This document shows positions 44,290 through 56,646 of a stretch of 64,000 nucleotides of DNA, piece after piece. The stretch's first letter is position 1; each line of letters opens with the position of its first letter. Below the pieces are notes generated by a model. It did not search any database, was not told the DNA's origin, and saw only the letters and a list, made by a program, of their open reading frames with translations. The translations under genes were made by a program, and so were the position numbers. The DNA lies in contig NC_051850.1 in assembly GCF_905115235.1 (NCBI RefSeq), forward strand, positions 161,634,615 to 161,698,614, in the 5' to 3' direction. This DNA comes from Hermetia illucens (taxonomy: Eukaryota; Arthropoda; Insecta; Diptera; Stratiomyidae).

Positions 44290-45010
44290 AAATAATTCTT
44301 TACGACCCCATTCATTTGAACTCACTTCGTTGTGGCATTGACGGATTGATATGTGATGATGACGTCATACAGGTTGTAGAATGCACGAAATTCACAAAAA
44401 AAATAGCAAAGTTTCACCCCCTATAACTTTGTAATGGTTGGATTTCTTAAAACTAGACCAAATCGTGCATTACGTTATCCCTTACATCCATGCCAAATTT
44501 TGTACTTCTGGGATGGACATAAGGGGGGTTGCCGGGTGAATTTCTAAAATGTGCAAATATACTATTATTAACTTTATTTGTGAAGATATCGGAACCGGAT
44601 GTATTTTGAAGCCTAGACTTCGTAGAGATTTTTTTCTTCAAATTTTTCGGTTGGATAGGATCTGAAATCGAGACCTGTTACACCTTTTGATGGTCATATT
44701 TTGAGCCCTCACTTCCATATGTTTAACCCGATATTAAATTTGGATGCAGTTTCCAAAAGTACTAATTGAGCTCATTCATTTGATACCCCACATGGCCACA
44801 TTTTATGAAAAAAAATTGCACCCCCATTCACTGGTATGGAGAGCCCCTGAACATTAACACAAAATGGCACCACTTGCTGAATGTAAAGGGAACAACAGAT
44901 CACACACTCTTACCAATTTTCGTGGTAATCGGTCCAGCCCTTTCCGAATAAATCGGGTGTGACAGACAGACATCAACTCGATTTGTGTAAACACAAAACC
45001 TTAAAAAAGT
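44290..45010 (-). repeat. non-coding repeat family N1, inverted nearly whole copy
   Basis: Reverse orientation of the copy at 37090: the head with TTTGTGTAAACACAAA is at about 44983-44999, next to GTGTGACAGACAGAC. The tail with ATGACGTCAT is near 44360. About 720 bp, no open frame. Confidence 0.7.
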
Positions 45011-45229
45011 TGATTTTTTTTAAGGATTGCGGGGTCCTAAGCCCGCATCTACTTGATGTCCGACCGGACCAAATGGGGAGCAACTTATTCCCCCTTTGTT
45101 TAACTCCTCGTTTAATATTTTTTAAAGTTGATTTCTTCCTAAAAGGGGTTATTTACTTATAAATACGTATTTGGGGCACAAGTTGTATCCTTCTTTTTAA
45201 CATAGAGATCTTTTAATTGCTAACAGGTA

Positions 45230-46200
45230 ACTTAATTAGATAGCTTCGATTGCACGTTAGCCATGTCGTGGCTCAACTTTCTGGCTTCAGGTTCCCTTAG
45301 GATCGCCAACCTCTCTTGCACGTCCAACTTCCTACTGTTTCCGGATTCCTTGATGAACTCTACGCTGTTGTTATGCTATGTCTCCCCTCAATGAAGTGCC
45401 GTGCTATCATGGATTTCAGCGTTGTGCTCTCTTTATTCTTTGTCTTGGCTGTTTCCGCTTCTCTCGTGCTCTCCCTAGCGTACCGAAACTAGTCTTTTCG
45501 TTTGTCCTTCGTAGCACTTCTCACAATCTGGACAGGCCATTTTATATATCCCTCTCGATTCGTGTTGCGGTACTTGGGCTTCTAGCTTGCTTTTGAGCTA
45601 GTGAATCCTACTCGATGGCACCATGTCGATGTTTAACCCTTTCGTCGTTTTTATAATTTCCGACGAAACTTATTCTTCTTTTCCCTTCCAAGTTCTTAAA
45701 GAGAGATGTCCGGGCCCTTATTTCTTATTTTCAATAATTGATGGTTGAAGACAATTCTTCATTCCGGTGTCGATAATATACTCCTTTTCTTTCCTAAATC
45801 TTTCAGCACTGAGGGGCACGGCGAACAATCGGTGGATAATAGCATGGAAAGAGGCTATCTTATGTGAGGGGTGTGGTTCGAATTTTCCGAAATTGTTCAC
45901 GGTAGCCTTTCTAAATATCAAAAGAGATCCATTTTTCTCTTTAATGATCCTTAAATCCTGAAATGAGAGTTCTACATGGTCCTCTATCTCCATTGTGAAT
46001 TTTAGGTTCCAGTTCAAGACTTCCAGAATCTTCTCCACTTTGCCTTCATGGACATGGATATACCTCGACCAGATCTTTGGAAGTAGGCCTTTAGAATGTA
46101 GATCAGTTTCAATCTTGGCCATGAATATGTCATTCAAAAAGAGCGAGAGGGGTCTTCACATTGCAACTTCTTTGGTTCCGTTGTAGAACTTCCCTCTGAA
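45230..46200 (-). mobile_element. Penelope-like retroelement fragment (reverse transcriptase and GIY-YIG endonuclease)
   Basis: The minus strand encodes 139 residues (46137-45718) that match the end of a Penelope-type reverse transcriptase: DIFMAKIETDL, LPKIWSRYIHV, a middle with FTMEIEDHVELSFQDL, IFRKATVNNFGKFEPHPSHK and FAVPLSAERFRKE. Downstream, at about 45545-45480, comes GIYKMACPDCEKCYEGQTKR, the core of the GIY-YIG endonuclease used by these elements. The spacing and order fit the family. It is a truncated, inactive remnant. Confidence 0.8.
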
Positions 46201-46389
46201 TGCCAGGTAGCCCTCCGTTAGGCTTCTTTTTTAAACAAAACTTTATTAAAATCGGTTCATTGTCTCTCTGTCTGTATGTCATATGTGATAAACTGAAAAT
46301 GTCTTAGCAAAGTGTTGTTTAGTTGTGTTTAATATGTCGAATTTTACACGAAATAAATTTTCAGTTTTCATTTATGAAAAACTTCTACT

Positions 46390-47240
46390 GAACGGTAACA
46401 ATTACATCGAAAGGCTTATGCTCCATCGTAACATAATATGAAGGATGGTTTCGGGGTTTCGAACGTGGTAACTTCGACAAGAACGGTGGAAAATGGAGAA
46501 AAGTGTGAAGATATGAAATTCCAATTGGATGAAAATTCAGGAACAGCTCGCATACTAAGCTGTTTCCAAACGTTTACGAAAGATGAAGAGGATTCGAAAG
46601 ATTAAGTATGGGTACCGCGTGAGTGGAATAAGAGCGAGATGGAGAGGCAAAAAAGCATCTGTAAAATTTTACACGTTATGTTATGAAAGGTGGATCCTTT
46701 TTAGGCATCCCGAGCGGAAAAAGTTATGGGCGCCCCATCCATATCGATCATTAGACCAAATCGCCTTGGCAGGAAGACGATGCATTTCGGTAGGGCCGGA
46801 TGGGTGTGATCTTTTGAAGTTTGGGGTAACGGTTAATACTAGACGCTACCAACAAGAATTGAATTGAACGGTTTGAGTGAAATACGACCAGCATATTAAA
46901 AGAGGCTACAGAAGGCAACTTAGCTTTATGATGCAGCAAAAATGGTTTATGGCGCATTGGAAGCACTGAGTTGGTAAGTTCTACCTCATGCCGCTTACTA
47001 ACCAGACTTGGCTCTTTCCGATTAATACTGGTTTGCAAATATCAGTCAGACACTAGCTCAGCAGTACTTCGGTTGGTCGAAAGATGTAAAAACATGACTC
47101 GGGAAATGATTCGCCACCAAAGTGGAGGATTTTTACTGACGCGGTGTCCACAAATGGCCCGAATGATTGGGAAAATACGTAAATAGCAATGGAGCAACTT
47201 TGAATAAACATTCTTTTAGGAATACTTTCGAAATGAACAT
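46390..47240 (+). mobile_element. mariner remnant, heavily decayed
   Basis: Plus-strand pieces resemble a mauritiana/irritans-type transposase: RRYERW-like sequence as CYERWILFRHPERKK (46680), RSLDQIALAGRRC, VNTRRYQQELN (46835-46865), and a C-terminal end near 47100-47200 ending in QWSNFE. No terminal repeats are recognisable. Confidence 0.65.
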
Positions 47241-47518
47241 GTTTACAATATTTCATAGTTTTAGAGCTGGTATATTATATTTTGGAAAATTACTGGAAAC
47301 TCTCCTTTAGGTTTATCCTAGATACGTAAAGTTGCAATCAAATGGGTTTCAATATGAGGCATCATATTGGAAGGTCTAGTGAAAATCCTACCCTTATTAA
47401 TAAAGTTATACTAGGTCAAAATTGCCCCTTTCGCGTCAAATTACATGTCCTTAAGAGATAAAATGTCATGTCGAATTGAATATTACGTATATTCAACGTA
47501 TATATACTATGAGCTATA

Positions 47519-48681
47519 TCAGGTGTACAAGCTTAAATTTGCGATTTGCTCACAGATGGCGTCAGTGAGCGTATCAAGTTGCTATGAGCACGCCAAATTT
47601 TTTTTTTTTTAGTTCGACATTTGCCGACAATTGTCAGTGCATATCATCAGTAATTTCATTAAAAACATTTTTTTTTCTCTTCAATAATCATAACCAGTTT
47701 TGTTCCCGAGACGGGAACCAGTTCCGTCGGTTCAAAGGTGACGATTTCGATCTGAGTGACAAGGAGCGTGAAAATCGGCCCGAAAAAGTTAACGACCACG
47801 AATTTGAGGCTCTTTTGGACGAGGACGATACTCAACGCAGAAAATGCCCGGAAAGCAATTAGGTGTCTCTCAACAAGGCGTTTCCATGCGTTTACGTGCA
47901 ATGGGTAGGGTTCAAAAGATCGAAAAATGGGTGCCGCATGAATTGAACGATAGGCAGATATAGCGGCGCCTAAACACATTCGAAATCTTGCTTGCCAGAT
48001 ACAAAAAAAAGTGTTATTTTTGCACCGGATTGTGACTGATGACAAAAAATGGATTTATTTTGAGAATCCTATACGAAAAAAATCGTGGGTTGATGCCCGC
48101 CAACCAGTGACATCTTCTGCAAGACCAAATCGGTTCGGACGAAAAACGATGCTGTGCGCTTGATGAAATCAGCGGCGTATTGTCTACTATGAACTGTTGA
48201 AACTTGGTTAAACTGTCGATGCCTACCGTTATCACCAGCAACTCATCAAATTGCATCGTGCTTTGAATTAACAACGGCCGGAGTATCAACAAACACATGA
48301 AAAGCTGATTTTCCTCCATGATAATGCTCCGTCGCACACGTCGAAAAAAACTATTTAGAAACGCTCTAGTGGGAGATACTACCCCACCCCGCTTATTCAC
48401 CAGATCTGGCCTCATCCGACTATCATCTGTTTTCATCGATGGGCCACTCGCTCGCTGGACAGCACTCCGATTCTTACGCAAACGTCCGAAAATGACTTGA
48501 TGGCGTGGTTTGCCTCGAAAGATCAACAATTTTATTGGCATGGTATCCATAAATTACCCGCGAGGTGAAAAAACTGTGTAGATAGCAAGGGCCAGCATTT
48601 TGAATAATTTTTTTTGGTTCCTATAAAAAAAATTGTTTTTCTTGAAAAAAAAACACAACGGATTTAAGCTTGTACACCTGG
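47519..48681 (+). mobile_element. mariner of the mauritiana (Mos1-like) type
   Basis: 1163 bp. The ends TCAGGTGTACAAGCTTAAAT and CCAGGTGTACAAGCTTAAAT are near perfect inverted repeats with the Mos1-type CAGGTGTACAAG core, with TA on each side (47517-47518 and 48682-48683). The plus strand holds transposase pieces DFDLSDKERENRPEK, FEALLDEDDTQR, QKIEKWVPHELN, a HDNAPSHTSK block near 48320 and PDLASSDYHLFSS near 48405. Many frame changes, so it is inactive. Confidence 0.92.
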
Positions 48682-49334
48682 TATATATAAATGGAATCAT
48701 TGCGTACCCAAATATCCTTACATAAAGGATCAACAAAATCAGCGCTGAACTTCGGTTTCCGATTTGTTTTTAATTTTCGACGGCGCGTATTGACGGTACA
48801 CTTCAATTAAGCTACAGTGTTTGACCTTCTTGGTCAGTTCGTCATTTCGGTTTAGCTTTTCATGTTTGGTCGACCAACTCTGAAGGCATTTTAGCCATTG
48901 GCCAAGCACATAATTCTTTACAACTTATTCGGCTATCCGAATACGAAACAGAATTGATCTAAGAATTTAGATTCCTCACTCTCTACTAATTACACCCATT
49001 TCAAAGGGTACCAATCGACACGATCAATTTGCCGCCCGCATTGACCTTATTCTCATATATGTATCATGAGCGACTCTTAAAAGTCCAGCGAAGTTTCTCT
49101 TCTGCGTACCAGAACCAGATGATAGGAATCTGAATACATCATCTACACGGAAATTAACGCTTTTATCCTTTAAAACACTACTTTGCAAATTTACTGGGAA
49201 TCCTGTTTTAACTTACGCTAGTATTAATAGGGAATATAAATCATAGGACATTAAAATAGAAAGTTTGATGGAAATATTAATATTATTAGCAAAATTACAA
49301 TGAGATGAACTTACATTCTTCACGTTAATTTACT

Positions 49335-49545
49335 GCACCCTAACGGGACGATAGGGTTAGACTTGGCTTACTGTACAATTCGCATCCCAAAAGTTGCAAA
49401 GAGGAGTGGGAAACTTTCAGGCACTTCCTTTGTGATTGTCCAACTTTAACTAGGGCTAGACTGTGGACACAAGGTAAAGAATTCTTCAGGGATTTCAAAG
49501 AGATTTCTAGTTGCAGAGTGGAAAACTTCTATCTTTCGTAAACAC
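49335..49545 (-). mobile_element. LINE 3'-end scrap
   Basis: A short stretch that on the plus strand reads as the zinc-knuckle tail of a Jockey-superfamily LINE in mixed frames (FLCDCPTLTRARLW, EFFRDFKEISSC). Only the tail is present. The strand of the insertion follows this reading poorly, so treat it as tentative. Confidence 0.35.
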
Positions 49546-49801
49546 TACGGACTGGCAGTGAAAATCTGATCCGAGTGAATTCGGCTCTCCCTGTTCTTCT
49601 CACAGTAACCACAGTCGTCGAAGTTTTTGGAACAGGAACAAATGACTTTTTGCGAGGAATAACCTTATCAATACTTAATTCAGCTGAAATTGTAAGATAG
49701 ACATCTATCTGTGTATTTTTGGTAAGTTAAAAAGTAGTTTAAGTTTTGGAAAATATATTTTCAAGAAGTGTGAAGTATAATTAATAGTTAATACGAAATG
49801 T

Positions 49802-50515
49802 TCAAGCAATCTTGCTATTTATAAATGCAATCAACTCTTTAGCACTTTTGCCGTTTGCCTCTTCGTAATAAGGTAACTCCTCCATGCGTTTCATCCAGGC
49901 CGCTAGGTTTGGGTATTTTTCTTTATCAACAGGGAGTACGCCCTGAGTTGAAGAAATTGAAGCGATGCAGCAAAGATCGGCCACAGTCAGAGAATCACCC
50001 ACCAGATATGGACTCGCCGCTAGAAACTTATCCATGAATTCATAGCCTTGGTTCAGAGCATCGAGCCTTTCTTGCGGGATAGTAGTCTCATTGAAAAAGA
50101 TGATCCTCTCCTGAAATAAAAGTAATGAGCAAATGGGATTTATCTTAATCTTTAGTGGAGATCATCTTACAAATATGGCCCGCAAACGAACAAAAAGAAT
50201 TCCGGAATCGAAGTGGAGTCTTTGGTCAACGAGGGCTCGTTTATACAAATCTTTCGGATATAAATTATCATCTTTTCCATATTTTCCTATGAGATATGTA
50301 GCGATTGCGTGACTGTCCCAGATAAGTAATCCTCCGTCGTCTAAAGTTGGTACTGTGTGTTGTGGATTCTTCTCTAGAAATTCCGGTTTCTTGTGTTCAC
50401 CGGTTAATAAATTCACTTCACGAAACTCTAAATCTAAACCAATTGCCTTTGCCACTAAGAGCACAGAACGGACGGGTGGACTCAAATGTAGGCCGTATAA
50501 TATGGGTTTGGCCAT
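49802..50515 (-). CDS. GST B1, epsilon-class glutathione S-transferase
   Basis: Exons 50515-50171 and 50110-49802, with a 60-bp GT-AG intron, give 217 residues. All expected glutathione contacts are present: Ser12 (LSPPVR), His41, NPQHTVP at 50-56, WDSHAI at 66-71 and Arg112 (FVRLRAIF). The C-terminal domain has LVGDSLTVADLCC and LPYYEEANGKS. The frame is open for 35 codons before this ATG, but the same upstream stretch before B2 also carries no conserved start, and family alignment fixes Met at KPILYG. Predicted cytosolic detoxification enzyme. It is the tandem sister of B2. Confidence 0.93.
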
Positions 50516-50542
50516 TTTCAGAGATGCAATGGAGCTGTGGCG

Positions 50543-50547
50543 ACTGA
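50543..50547 (-). promoter_or_regulatory. possible GST B1 initiator
   Basis: TCAGT on the minus strand, 30 nt before the ATG. No TATA box stands 25-32 bp upstream of it. B2 has TCGGT at the same place. Confidence 0.35.
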
Positions 50548-50644
50548 GTGGAGAACGTTGGTAGACTGCCGGCGAAATTAGAATGCAAATTGGTGTAGCT
50601 GAAAGCCGCTCGCATCCCACCCAAGCAACGAACTTTACACTCCA

Positions 50645-51109
50645 AAACTAGTCAAACAAGTCATTGATAAAGTCAGTGCGGGCAACACTATTATTACGCT
50701 GAGAAATTATAAGATAAATTAATATCTTACTCAAAAAGCAAAGTGAATACAAATATGGAATGGACAAATAGTTTGTGGCCGAATCTGTCAGTATTCTATA
50801 TCGAATTCAATAAAGTTTATTTGGCCTCTTGAATTTCACTTACTTGACTTATTTTTAATTTTTGAAATTATGCAAATATCTTAACTGAGATGGATATTTT
50901 TTTCTAAATGCAGGAATATTACATTTTTTGATTGTCAAACAAAAACAGGTCTGAAAAGTTTTGTGTATTTCTTTTATAAAGACATTTGAGTGTGTATTTG
51001 TCCCATTAGTACCTAGCAAGTAATATATGCATATATTATGTGAGAATATCCACTTTCGGGTGATATTAACATTCAAAGTCTTGAATTTGCAAAGAAGTGA
51101 CAACTTTGA
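50645..51109. other. intergenic, no gene seen
   Basis: AT-rich DNA upstream of GST B1 with no repeat or gene that I recognise. Confidence 0.45.
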
Positions 51110-51463
51110 TCTAATCTGACTTTATTAATAATAGTATGATTTCCACCAAACTTGGTAGGATTATGCTCTATGTTACACATTGCTGCAAAATTCCATGATG
51201 GTAGGATGAACTTAAGGGGGCTTAGCAGCCAATTACTAAAAATTATAGTGATATACTATTATTATCTTTATTTGAACAGATATCGATATGGAGCCTGATT
51301 TTTTTGAGATTTTTCGGTTAGGTAATTTCTGAGAAAGAGTCCGTTAAAGAAATAATCAATTTCGTCCCCCCGCATTCCCCATCTTTCCAACAAATGTTAA
51401 AACTAAGACCGGCTTCGGAAAGTACTAACCAAGACCTTTCATTTGATACTCCACATGACTATG
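51110..51463 (-). repeat. non-coding repeat family N1, inverted fragment
   Basis: Reverse orientation of the 21805 and 37090 copies, with CCTTTCATTTGATACTCCAC at its right end and TAATAATAGTATGATTTCC at its left. Confidence 0.7.
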
Positions 51464-52280
51464 GTAGGTAGGTAGGTATCAGTGGCCGCTCCGAGGAGCC
51501 TAATTAGCGCTGTGGTGCGCCATTTTCTTGCCACAAACTCCTAAGACCGCCACTTGGCTATCGTTCAGAATGGCTATGTTACGCTTGAGGCTTGGATTTC
51601 GCTCCAGCCATCGTCAGACTTCCAATATCGCCTGTACTTCCGCTTGAAATACACTGATGAAACCTGGGAGACCTTACGACTTGGATACACTGTGTGTATT
51701 CGAGAAAACCCCGCACCGACTCCACAGACCATCTTGGATCCATCGGTAAAGAATACTGAGTCATAACCTTGCAACACGCCGCCGGTGAACTTCAGCTTGC
51801 GTGTGGTGGGAATACCCAGATTTGCCGAGGTACTTCGTCTAGTATGTTACTGTGGCCATAGGACTTCGCTGCTCAGCATCCGAACTCACGAAGTTTGACG
51901 GCACTGCACGCTGCAACGTATTTAATGTGGAGGTCTACGGGGAAGAGATGCAGGAGTACATTGAGAGCATGGGCCGGGCAGGACTGCAGAAACCCCGTAG
52001 CACACGTGGTTCTTTGAATCCTATTAAGCTTCATCCTATTGTATTTTGTGCTCAAAGCCTGCCACCACAGAATAGAGCCGTACGTTAGGATCATACGCAC
52101 TACAGCGGTGTACATCCTCGGCCGGAGACCCCATTTCTTCCCAAAGGTTCTCTTGCAGGCATAGAAGGCTATACAGGCACGAATCCTCAGTTCTATGTTC
52201 AATCTTCAATCTAGCTTTGCATCCTGAATTAGACCCAGATACTTAATATTCGAGGAAACAACCAATCTTTGTTCATTCAG
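51464..52280 (-). mobile_element. LOA/I-like LINE, RNase H and 3' end
   Basis: The minus strand encodes a reverse transcriptase end (RMILTYGSILWWQALSTKYN, LNRIQRTTCATGFLQSCP, about 52130-51930) followed by an RNase H start (FFTDGSKMVCGVGAGF, about 51760-51710). The 3' end carries an ACCTACCTACCTACC repeat at 51464-51480, the kind of tail these elements leave. Truncated at its 5' end. Confidence 0.8.
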
Positions 52281-52289
52281 CCGTGATAG

Positions 52290-53560
52290 GTGGAATTCAG
52301 GTATTCTTGCCTTGGTGGCGGATGGCATCAATTCCGTTTTGGTTCGGTTTATGCGAGCTTAAAGCTCCTTCGATGATGTCGCTCATAATGGACCTTCATT
52401 TCAACATCGTGATTCCAAAGCCAAGTATCTCGGTTGCGTACCGCTTACCTGCCTTGTTAACCCCGAGGGTAGCAGAAGCCGCTTTGTGGATCGTGTCTTT
52501 CATTTGGTTCCACGATACTTCCACATTCGTAATGGTTGGTAATCGCGTAAGTGAAATAATTTCTTCTTTCTTCCCACGAAATCGCTACCACTTATTGCGC
52601 TGCGGACCAGTGCGTTCCTCACGCTGTTTTATTGGTGGCTTAATTCGCAGGATGGCAATCAACGGCGGATGTTGAGGTGCGATGGTCTCATAGGGAACGG
52701 CTAGAACCCAATCAGTGATGGTGGTAAGATATCGGCGTTTTATGAGAATATAGTCAAGTTGCGTTTTATTGTTTCCACTAGAAAATGTAGGAAAATGAGG
52801 CAATTGTTTGATGAACCATGTCTTCATAAGTACAAGGTCAGGGGTGTCCGCAAAATCGATTATAAGCTCGACACCGTCATTGCGCGCTCCAAATCCCTTT
52901 CCCCCATGGCATCTGTTATTGTCTGCCTTTTCACCCACATGACTATTATGGTCACCAGCAATGATGATATAGTTATCAACAGGCACATGACAAGTCTTTT
53001 CATCGAGAAGTTGCCAGAAGGTATCTTTCTCGGCATCAGGTCAACCTGTCTGTGGTGCGTACGCGGTGAGGAAGTGAATAGTGCGATCAGCTGATATAAT
53101 GGTGAGCTTCATCAGCCGATTATCAAATCGTTCGACTTCTTTAATGGGATGGGATCATGGAAACACTCTGAGATGGCAATGCCAACACCGTATTGAGTTT
53201 GTGGGCTACCAAAATAGAGAAGTTTATAGTCATTTTTGCCGCGTTCGCGTTCGCAGCTTTCGGTACCAGACCATCGGGTTTCATGCAGAGCGCAGATGTC
53301 AATACGCCTTTTCCGAAGGGTTCTTGCCAGTTCCTCGTGTTTCCAGTTAGGGTGCCAACATTTAGCGTGAAGACACATATTTGTTTTGTTCGGACTAACT
53401 TACTTACTTCAAGACGCCGTCCATGCGCCAAAAAGCCTTGCCCATTTCTCGACATGACCGGGGCCCGTCCTGGCGCGTCAACTGAGGTTGACGCCCTAGA
53501 ATTTTTCATCTTGTTTCTTAGGACATTGGATGCATTTTCTTGACCGGCCTGTCGCGGGGC
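52290..53560 (-). mobile_element. RTE-type LINE (family 3), endonuclease half
   Basis: Minus-strand pieces read LARTLRKRRIDICALHETRW, YFGSPQTQYGVGIAISE, DNYIIIAGDHNSHVGEKAD, then TQLDYILIKRRYLTT and PPIKQREERTGPQ. This is the endonuclease and linker of the same RTE family whose C-terminal parts are at 16518 and 38440. The reverse transcriptase does not follow. Confidence 0.85.
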
Positions 53561-55009
53561 TTGTCACCAAGAGAGATCAAGTAGGATTTAGCATAGTGGA
53601 ATAACTCCAATTATACTTTATTTATCTCTTTCCTTGATCTCAGTATTTTATTTTTGTTTTACCGAGGATAGTATAAAATATGTTGCCTCAAACCCTCCTC
53701 CTTTACTTGGGACCAGCGTACTATAGCATGGCGAAGTTTCTCTTAAGTTCATCCTAGATACGGTTTGAATATTTGACACCATACTGGAAAGTTTAGTGGA
53801 AATCCTATCCTTATTAATAAAGTTATAGTAGGTCAAAATTGCCTCTTTAGCGTCAAATTACTATTCCCTTAGAGATAAAATGCCAATACGGTATCGAATT
53901 GAATATTAGGTATATTCAGGGTACATTGTGTACCTAAAGATTCTTACATAAAGGATCAACAAAATTAGCGCTAAGCTTCCGGTTTTCGACTTATTTTTGA
54001 TTTTTTTTATTTTCCTTGAAGTTTTTATCATTTGATTTTTTTTTACATTATTTTATATTCTATTCTTATGGTTGTTAGTAGATTGCCTTGGAGTTCAACT
54101 AAGGCTTTGATTTGAGGACACCTGATTCCACTTTTCCTAAACACTTGCAGAGGTTACATTAATAGACATCCAAGGTATCCAAGAGGTATTCTCAATTTTC
54201 ATGGCCTAAGGATGCGTATGAAGGGTGGGAACCCCAAAGTCCCCACCTCGTAAGAATCTGAGGCACGGGAAATTTAAGGATGTGATCCGTCGTAACTTTT
54301 GTTTCTTCATTGTGGCACACAGGTCTAGCATTTTTGGACTTCACATATGGTTGAGCTATTTCGTTTTTTACTTTACGTGGTATTTCTTTATATTTTAAGT
54401 TTCAGTGCAGACTCAAGCATCGGTTTGGACGACACGGGGAAACCCTGATAATAACGTGAGAGGGAAGTGAAATATCCAAAAGGAACCGCACACATTCCGA
54501 GCCTGGCTAGCGCAGAAGCGAACAAGCTACAGTATTTGTGGGGGGACATTCACGGTCAGTTTCGCTATTTCTTTAGGTTTTTGGTAAAGCTCTTCACTAT
54601 TGGTCGAATTCGAACTCGGCTTTTTGGCCATCCCTCAAGCACATAAGCCTATCGTGCTGTTGGATACGAAGCAGAATCGATCCAGAAAATTCACTACCTA
54701 CCAATTACATTGCCAATCGACATAATTTGTTTGACATCTGCATTGACTTTATTTTCATATATGTATCATGAGCAATCCTGCAAAGGCTGGTGAATTTTCT
54801 CCTCTTCGTACCAAAACCAAATAATAGCAATCTGAATATATTATCCATACGGAAATTGCCGCTTTTATCCATTAAAATGACACCTTGGAAATTTACTGGA
54901 AACCCCTTTTTAAATCATAGGATATGATTCTAGAAAGTTTGGTGGAAATATTAATATTATTAGCAAACATACAACAAGTTGCTTACATTAAGGTAACCAT
55001 GTCTCGGTA

Positions 55010-56380
55010 TTGTCTATAAAGTTGGAAAAATCAAGCTGGTTGGAGGCAGTGAACCTACGCTTAATAAAGTCGTGTTGCTATTTGACTATATATTGGCCAA
55101 TGTGGGCCGACAACCAGTCGCTGACATATCTTTCCAAGATTTTGGAACAGGAGGAGAGGAGGGAAATGGGACGGTGATTCTCGGCAAGCATACGATCACC
55201 CCTTTTGTGAATGGGGATGATGAGAACCTCTTCCCAAAAGCTGGGCAAATGATTCTCTTCGAGGCTTTTCTTGAAAATAAAAGATAGGAGATGGGAGATG
55301 GACTTACCGGTTTTGAGTAAAAAGAGGTTTGGATGACCATCGTACCCAGCTCCGACATTGGCATCAAGTTTGCCGATGAGGTCGTAAGGAGGGGAATATT
55401 AGGTGATGCGGGGCAGGTTGCATTCACTACCGGGAGGGATTCGGAGAAAGAAGAAGGGATCACAGGCTGAGGAAAAGTAGCGGCAGAGTAGATCACAAGA
55501 TAGTTGGGGCGAGTTAGTTGAGGAGCCAGAGAATTTAATGGAGGGAGGGGATAGCTGGGCAGGACAGCGGGATTTGCAGATGTGGGACCAGCAAGGTTTG
55601 AGGTTTCCGCGCTTTAGTGAGTCTTCAGAACTGGCAAAATCTTCGTTTCTGGACTTACGTATTAAGGATTTGACCGAGGAACGCAGAGATTTGAAAAAAT
55701 TAAGTCAGCATAGGTTCTAGAAGACAGGAACTTCTTCCTCGCAGTGTGTTTTTGACGTAGTGTTTTGTGGACTTCAGTGGTGAACCGGACAGGGTAAGAG
55801 CGTAAGCACTTAGGAGAGGAGGGGACGTAACAAGGAAAAAGATCAGATAAAATGATATAGAAGGAGGGGAGAAAGAGGAAAGGAGAGAGAGGAGGGGAAC
55901 CCAGTTGACTGCCGCATGGCTGAGTTCAGACCTTCGAAGTTCGCCTTATGAGAATTGAACTTGGTAGGCTTGCCCACGACAAGAGAGTGGAGTCGGGATA
56001 TCTGAGTATCGAACTCGAGAATAGGATGATGGCGTCAGGGGCAACGTAAGATGAGACATGAGGGGATTGGGAAATGCAACGCACAAGAAGGTTAGAGAAG
56101 ACAAGGTCAAGAGTGCGATCTAAGTGGTTTCTAGGAAGGTTAAACTGGAGGACGGCATAGGTGTACATGAAAGTGGATAGAGGAAGGGAAGGGTGGGTGG
56201 AGTTATTAGGGAGGGGGGAAGGACAGGAGTAATGGGCCAGGAGAGTATGGAAAAATTAAAGTCGCCACAGAGGATGAAAGGAAGTGAGGGAAACAAAACG
56301 ATTAGTACCTCTGATAATCTGTCGAAGAAATCCCCGTACAGAGAAGGCGGGCTGAGGTAGGGAAAATATACACACGATAT
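55010..56380 (-). mobile_element. Jockey-clade LINE fragment
   Basis: The minus strand encodes an endonuclease end with LCGDFNFSILSWP (56264-56225) and RTLDLVFSNLLVRC (56168-55926), a linker with EVHKTLRQ-like and ARKKFLSS pieces near 55700-55770, and the start of a reverse transcriptase with SPISYLLFSRKASKR (about 55310) continuing in another frame. The order is that of Jockey elements. Both ends are missing. Confidence 0.75.
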
Positions 56381-56646
56381 GATAAATGGGCATACGTGTG
56401 GTGGAATGGCTCATATGGTGACAAAATCGTGCTGATCGTTTCCTCCAATGGAATGAACATCCGTTTTCGGCACGAAAATTCGATTGTGATGAATTCAAAA
56501 TGCAGAATAACCTTATCAATAGTCAACTCAGCTGGAATTGTCAGACGGAAATCCATCTTCTTTTCGATAAGTTAAAAAGTAGTTTAAGTTTTAGAATATA
56601 TATTCTCAAGAAATGTGAAGTGTAATTAATAATTAATATGAAATAT

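Larger units (their letters stand above)
47245..50640 (-). repeat. GST B duplication block, copy 1
   Basis: Matches 53690-57480. Homologous parts are 47250-47518, 48690-49325 and 49650-50620. The copies differ by the Mos1-like mariner here and the Jockey element in copy 2. The outer non-coding part belongs to repeat N1, but the match runs through unique sequence into the GST gene, so this is a segmental duplication. Confidence 0.8.

Noticed and set aside
49855-50037. Plus-strand frame opposite the second exon of GST B1.
   Set aside because: Shadow of the GST exon, with no independent support.
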